NCBI GenBank assembly: GCA_913045325.1
Contig: CAJWPZ010000001.1
Coordinates: 149,478-213,477, forward strand
Direction of reading: 5' to 3'
DNA: 64,000 bases
Source: an uncultured Flavobacteriaceae bacterium
GTDB lineage: Bacteria; Bacteroidota; Bacteroidia; Flavobacteriales; Flavobacteriaceae
Positions 60,674 through 64,000 of this stretch are shown piece by piece. Numbering within the stretch: position 1 is the stretch's first letter; every line of letters begins with the position of its first letter. Below the pieces are notes generated by a model, which had not been told where the DNA came from, did not search any database, and saw nothing but the letters and a program-made list of their open reading frames with translations. The position numbers and the translations under genes were made by a program.

Positions 60674-62020
60674 TTAAATAACCCCCTTTGGTGTTTCCAT
60701 GGCTAAGGGTAAATACTTCTTGCGGTACTTTATAATTAAGGCTACTGCTCTCCACCCTACCCATACAATTATTGCTCCCCAAATACCTATAAGACCCCAT
60801 CCCATATAGTTTGAGAGTAACAGCATAGGAATAAAACCTAAAAAAGTAGACCCTAATAATACATTTCTTAGATAGGCCATTTCGCCCAGGCCTTTAAAAA
60901 TTGCATCAAGGGTAAATGCTATGGCGTTAAAGGGCAAGCAAATTAATACCATAAAAAACATGCCTGTAAATATACTAAGTACCAAAGGATCTTTATTGAA
61001 AATGAGCCCCACATAGTTGTAACAAAACACCCCGGCTAAAATTAAACCTATGGCTACAATGGTGTTATACAAGGTTACTCTTTTGGTTAATTTCCAGAGA
61101 GAGAGGTAGTTTTTTGCTCCAAGAAGCCTGCCTCCAAGAATATTTCCGGCAGCGCCATACCCGTCTAGAAAAAAGGCCGTAAACAACCAGATATTCATGG
61201 CAATGGTATGAACTGCAACATACTCTTTGCCAAGTCCTGCAGCCTCTCTTGTGGAAAGTATAAGGGCAACATTTAACGCAATAGAGCGTAAAAATAAATT
61301 AGCACACATACTAACAAGGCGCTTGATTTGAGGGTGCAATGGAAACTCAAGGCGTAAAGATACCTGGGTTTTTTTTAATACCAGTACTAAAGATAATAGT
61401 GCCATTACACCTTGAGCCACTAAACTTGCCCAAGCAGCGCCAACAACACCCATAGGAGCTATAAAACTATCTAGGCCATATACAAGTAAAAAGTCAAGTC
61501 CGATATTTACCCCTGCACCAATGGCTGCGATTATCATGGGCCAAAAAGTGTTTTGCAGCCCTCTAAAAAGTCCAAAAACAGCGAAGGTGAAGAGCGTCAA
61601 AGGGAAGCCCCAAACCCTAATGTTGTAATAGGCTATACTTAGGTCTAAAATCATACCCTTTGCATTGAGGAGTGTGAAAATTTCTTCCACAAAAAAATAG
61701 GTAGAGCCCAACACTATAAAACTCAATAAAATATTAAAAAAAATGGCCTGGGCCGGAAAACTTCTTAAATCTGCAAGGGTTCCTGCGCCTACATTTTGGG
61801 ATACAATGGCGCTTATGGCGCTTCTAGTTTGAGCTAAAATCCAGATAAGAGCAGATAAAAACACGCCAACAATACCAACGGCAGCCAAAGACTCTGTTCC
61901 AAACTCAGGAATATTGCCAACCACGGCAGCATCTGTGCTAGATAGTATCGGCTCTGCAATACCTGCAATTATAGCGGGTATGGCTAGTTGCTGTATGCGC
62001 TTAAAAGAAATATCAATCAT
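60674..62020 (-). CDS. MATE family efflux transporter
   Basis: 12-TM-like profile; LAIPAIIAGIAEPILSSTDAAVVG, RGLQNTFWPMIIA. Confidence 0.92.
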   Translation of the reverse strand: MIDISFKRIQQLAIPAIIAGIAEPILSSTDAAVVGNIPEFGTESLAAVGIVGVFLSALIWILAQTRSAISAIVSQNVGAGTLADLRSFPAQAIFFNILLSFIVLGSTYFFVEEIFTLLNAKGMILDLSIAYYNIRVWGFPLTLFTFAVFGLFRGLQNTFWPMIIAAIGAGVNIGLDFLLVYGLDSFIAPMGVVGAAWASLVAQGVMALLSLVLVLKKTQVSLRLEFPLHPQIKRLVSMCANLFLRSIALNVALILSTREAAGLGKEYVAVHTIAMNIWLFTAFFLDGYGAAGNILGGRLLGAKNYLSLWKLTKRVTLYNTIVAIGLILAGVFCYNYVGLIFNKDPLVLSIFTGMFFMVLICLPFNAIAFTLDAIFKGLGEMAYLRNVLLGSTFLGFIPMLLLSNYMGWGLIGIWGAIIVWVGWRAVALIIKYRKKYLPLAMETPKGVI

Positions 62021-62038
62021 GATAAGGGTAAAAGTACA

Positions 62039-62539
62039 CTATAAAATAAGTTCATAACAATAAAAAGGATGCTGACTTTGATTGGGGAAATAAATGCTAC
62101 CAAGGCGTTGATAGCCTCTATTTTTATAAAATTGCTGGTTGCGTTTGTTTTGACTAAAAGTGTCTAATCTTACAGATACTGCCGCATTTGATTTTGCAAA
62201 CGATTCGGCAAAATCCATTAGTTTCCTTGCGTAGCCTTGTTTTTGAAATACCGGAGACACCGCAAGCCTATGGATATAGTAGTGTTTTGTGTCTTGAGTG
62301 AGCCAAGAAATAGCATCGTACTCGCTATCTTTAATACTAGATATTGTTACACAGCCCACTAGGGTATCTTGGATGTATAAAACATACAATTCTCCTCTAT
62401 TAAAGTCTTTGTCAAAGGCCATTGTATTGGGGTAATGTTGGTTCCATTGAAAGATGTTTTCACTGATCATGTGGGCGGCACACAACTTAGTGATAGCAAT
62501 AAGTTGAACAATTTCTGATGCTTTAGCTTTTCTAATCAT
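62039..62539 (-). CDS. GNAT family N-acetyltransferase
   Basis: YIHRLAVSPVFQKQGYARKLMDFAE acetyl-CoA motif; start trimmed from 62617 to MIRKAKASEIVQL, which removes overlap with the divergent USP gene. Confidence 0.88.
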   Translation of the reverse strand: MIRKAKASEIVQLIAITKLCAAHMISENIFQWNQHYPNTMAFDKDFNRGELYVLYIQDTLVGCVTISSIKDSEYDAISWLTQDTKHYYIHRLAVSPVFQKQGYARKLMDFAESFAKSNAAVSVRLDTFSQNKRNQQFYKNRGYQRLGSIYFPNQSQHPFYCYELIL

Positions 62540-62585
62540 ATTTATAACGTAATTTTGTTCCCATTTTTTAAATATACCTAATTCT

Positions 62586-63380
62586 ATGAAAAACATATTA
62601 GTACCTATTGGATCCAATGATAATGCTGCAGGTAATTTACAATATGCAATAGATCTTGCCTACCATTGGGATGCCTATGTGTATGTTTTTTCTGCCTTTA
62701 GAGAACTCTCTAAAGTTGGAGGTCTTGCCAAGGTAAATGCTATTATCAAGGAAGATTGTGAAAACAGGCTTCAAGAGGTGTTGGCTAAAGTAGATAAAAA
62801 AGGAGTTACCGTGATAGACCATCCTATAAAAGGAAGTGTTTTGGAAACAGTTGTACGCTTTAACAAACATGTCTCTGTAGACCTAATGGTGCTCTCCCCT
62901 AGATCTAATAGCATTAGAGAAGAAGTATACCTAGGAAAAACCACGGGTAACTTGATTAAAAACACGAACATACCGGTGCTTATTGTGCCAGAGGGTGATG
63001 TGTTTAAAGGTCCTGAAACGATCTTAATGGCCTTTAAAGACGGAAACTTTAAACATAAAAGTATAATAGAGCCGTTAAAAAAATTCTTGGTTCATTTTGG
63101 GTCTGAAGTAAAATTATTGCATGTTACTACCCCAGAGAGCACTCCAGAGATGGAGCATGTAAGTAATAAGCTTAAAAAGCTACAAACTTCTTACACCAAA
63201 AGCGAAAATGCTACCACGTTTCAAGGAGTTTTAGAACATTTCCAGAGTCATAACCCAGATATGGTTTGTGTTGTAAGGCGCAAGCGAGGCTTCTTTAAAA
63301 AATTATGGGGTAAAAATGTAGTGCTTAAAAAGGAGTTTCATACCTCAAAACCCTTGTTGGTGCTCTCAAGCCATCAGTAG
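62586..63380 (+). CDS. Universal stress protein family
   Basis: MKNILVPIGSNDNAAGNLQYAIDLAYHWDAYVYVFSAF; GKTTGNLIKNTNIPVLIVPE. Confidence 0.88.
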   Translation: MKNILVPIGSNDNAAGNLQYAIDLAYHWDAYVYVFSAFRELSKVGGLAKVNAIIKEDCENRLQEVLAKVDKKGVTVIDHPIKGSVLETVVRFNKHVSVDLMVLSPRSNSIREEVYLGKTTGNLIKNTNIPVLIVPEGDVFKGPETILMAFKDGNFKHKSIIEPLKKFLVHFGSEVKLLHVTTPESTPEMEHVSNKLKKLQTSYTKSENATTFQGVLEHFQSHNPDMVCVVRRKRGFFKKLWGKNVVLKKEFHTSKPLLVLSSHQ

Positions 63381-63462
63381 TTATTAAGCCAAACAATCTA
63401 ATCTAACAAATAGAATAGTTGTACTTTTGTGCTCTAAGAGCAGGAGTAAAAACAATAAAAAA

Positions 63463-63536
63463 GGGGGATTAGCTCAGTTGGCTAGAGCATTTGGCTGGCA
63501 GTCAAAGGGTCATCGGTTCGAATCCGATATTCTCCA
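63463..63536 (+). tRNA. tRNA-Ala (anticodon GGC)
   Basis: Full cloverleaf: acceptor GGGGGAT/ATTCTCC with G3:U70 identity pair, D arm GCTC..GAGC, anticodon arm TTTGG-CTGGCAG-TCAAA, T arm ATCGG-TTCGAAT-CCGAT. Confidence 0.96.
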
Positions 63537-63540
63537 CTTA

Positions 63541-63570
63541 AAAGCAACATCTTGTCGGTGTTGCTTTTTT
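63541..63570 (+). terminator. Intrinsic terminator after tRNA-Ala
   Basis: Stem AAAGCAACA / TGTTGCTTT followed by T run. Confidence 0.75.
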
Positions 63571-63819
63571 TATAGTCTGTGGGGGGTAGCCAGTTGTGAA
63601 ACACTCTAAAAGGCTTACACTACTTTTATCTATACAACACAAAGAACAGTAAAAAACTACTAAAAATTGACAGACTTTTGACAGACATTTATGTTCTTTT
63701 CGCTTTTTACACTCTTTAACAACCTATGTTGTGCCAACATATCTGCTCTAAAGAGTAATTTTAAAAAGAAAGAAACCTACTAAATTAATAGTAAGGGTTA
63801 TAGGGAGTTATTAAAGTCT

Positions 63820-64000
63820 TTAGTTAGGGTCGCAGTTAGTAAAGTTAGGTTTTGGTTGTGTCCAAGAGGTAGCGCCATCGCTAAAGTTATAACAATCTGT
63901 AACACCATTAACACTCCAAGAACTTAAATCTTGGTTGAAAGAAACAGCATCACTAAACATCACATACATAATGACCACATTGCTTACATCCCAATTACCA
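63820..64000 (-). CDS. BspA-like (DUF285) leucine-rich-repeat surface protein, C-terminal fragment, 5' end beyond window
   Basis: Manual minus-strand translation gives GNWDVSNVVIMYVMFSDAVSFNQDLSSWSVNGVTDCYNFSDGATSWTQPKPNFTNCDPN*, matching DVSNVxxMxxMFxxAxxFNQDLSSW; not in the supplied ORF track. Confidence 0.85.
   Translation of the reverse strand, partial: GNWDVSNVVIMYVMFSDAVSFNQDLSSWSVNGVTDCYNFSDGATSWTQPKPNFTNCDPN

Noticed and set aside
63427-63609. 60-aa ORF MCSKSRSKNNKKGGLAQLARAFGWQSKGHRFESDILHLKATS
   Set aside because: Translation of the tRNA-Ala gene and its terminator (a familiar artefact), not a protein

Overview
AT-rich chromosomal window from a Bacteroidota genome, most likely a Flavobacteriaceae member. 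Supporting signs are TAnnTTTG-type promoters, type IX secretion (T9SS) sorting domains, PorP/SprF, and SusC-like TonB receptors. About 52 protein-coding genes are supportable, plus one tRNA-Ala(GGC) and a BspA-like gene cut off by the right edge. Most of the window is ordinary core metabolism. The main blocks are: (1) a BNR/VPS10-like protein, Xaa-Pro aminopeptidase, BrnQ, an alpha/beta hydrolase and ThiL; (2) a tightly packed four-gene exported cluster of choice-of-anchor-B T9SS protein, repeat lipoprotein, MbnP-like copper protein and MbnH-like di-heme peroxidase; (3) a SUF Fe-S operon interleaved with two small lipoprotein genes and followed by SufE, DUF59, DUF2480 and DUF3078; (4) a giant T9SS type B protein with PorP/SprF and OmpA partners; (5) a SusC-like receptor, a DUF5689 lipoprotein and a divergent exported nuclease/phosphatase; (6) aromatic dioxygenases, a patatin-BamA fusion and UvrC; (7) RimK, a zinc deacylase and 5-FCL; (8) LspA, a DksA-like protein and IleS; (9) PurD, DUF4254-GT9, MATE, USP and a tRNA. 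The most interesting loci are the MbnP/MbnH cluster, the TBDR-DUF5689-nuclease locus with a palindrome at the nuclease promoter, the RimK-deacylase pair, the lipoproteins embedded in the suf operon, and a perfect (GA)20 tract in an unusually long convergent intergenic gap. No CRISPR array, insertion sequence, prophage or recognisable defence system was found.
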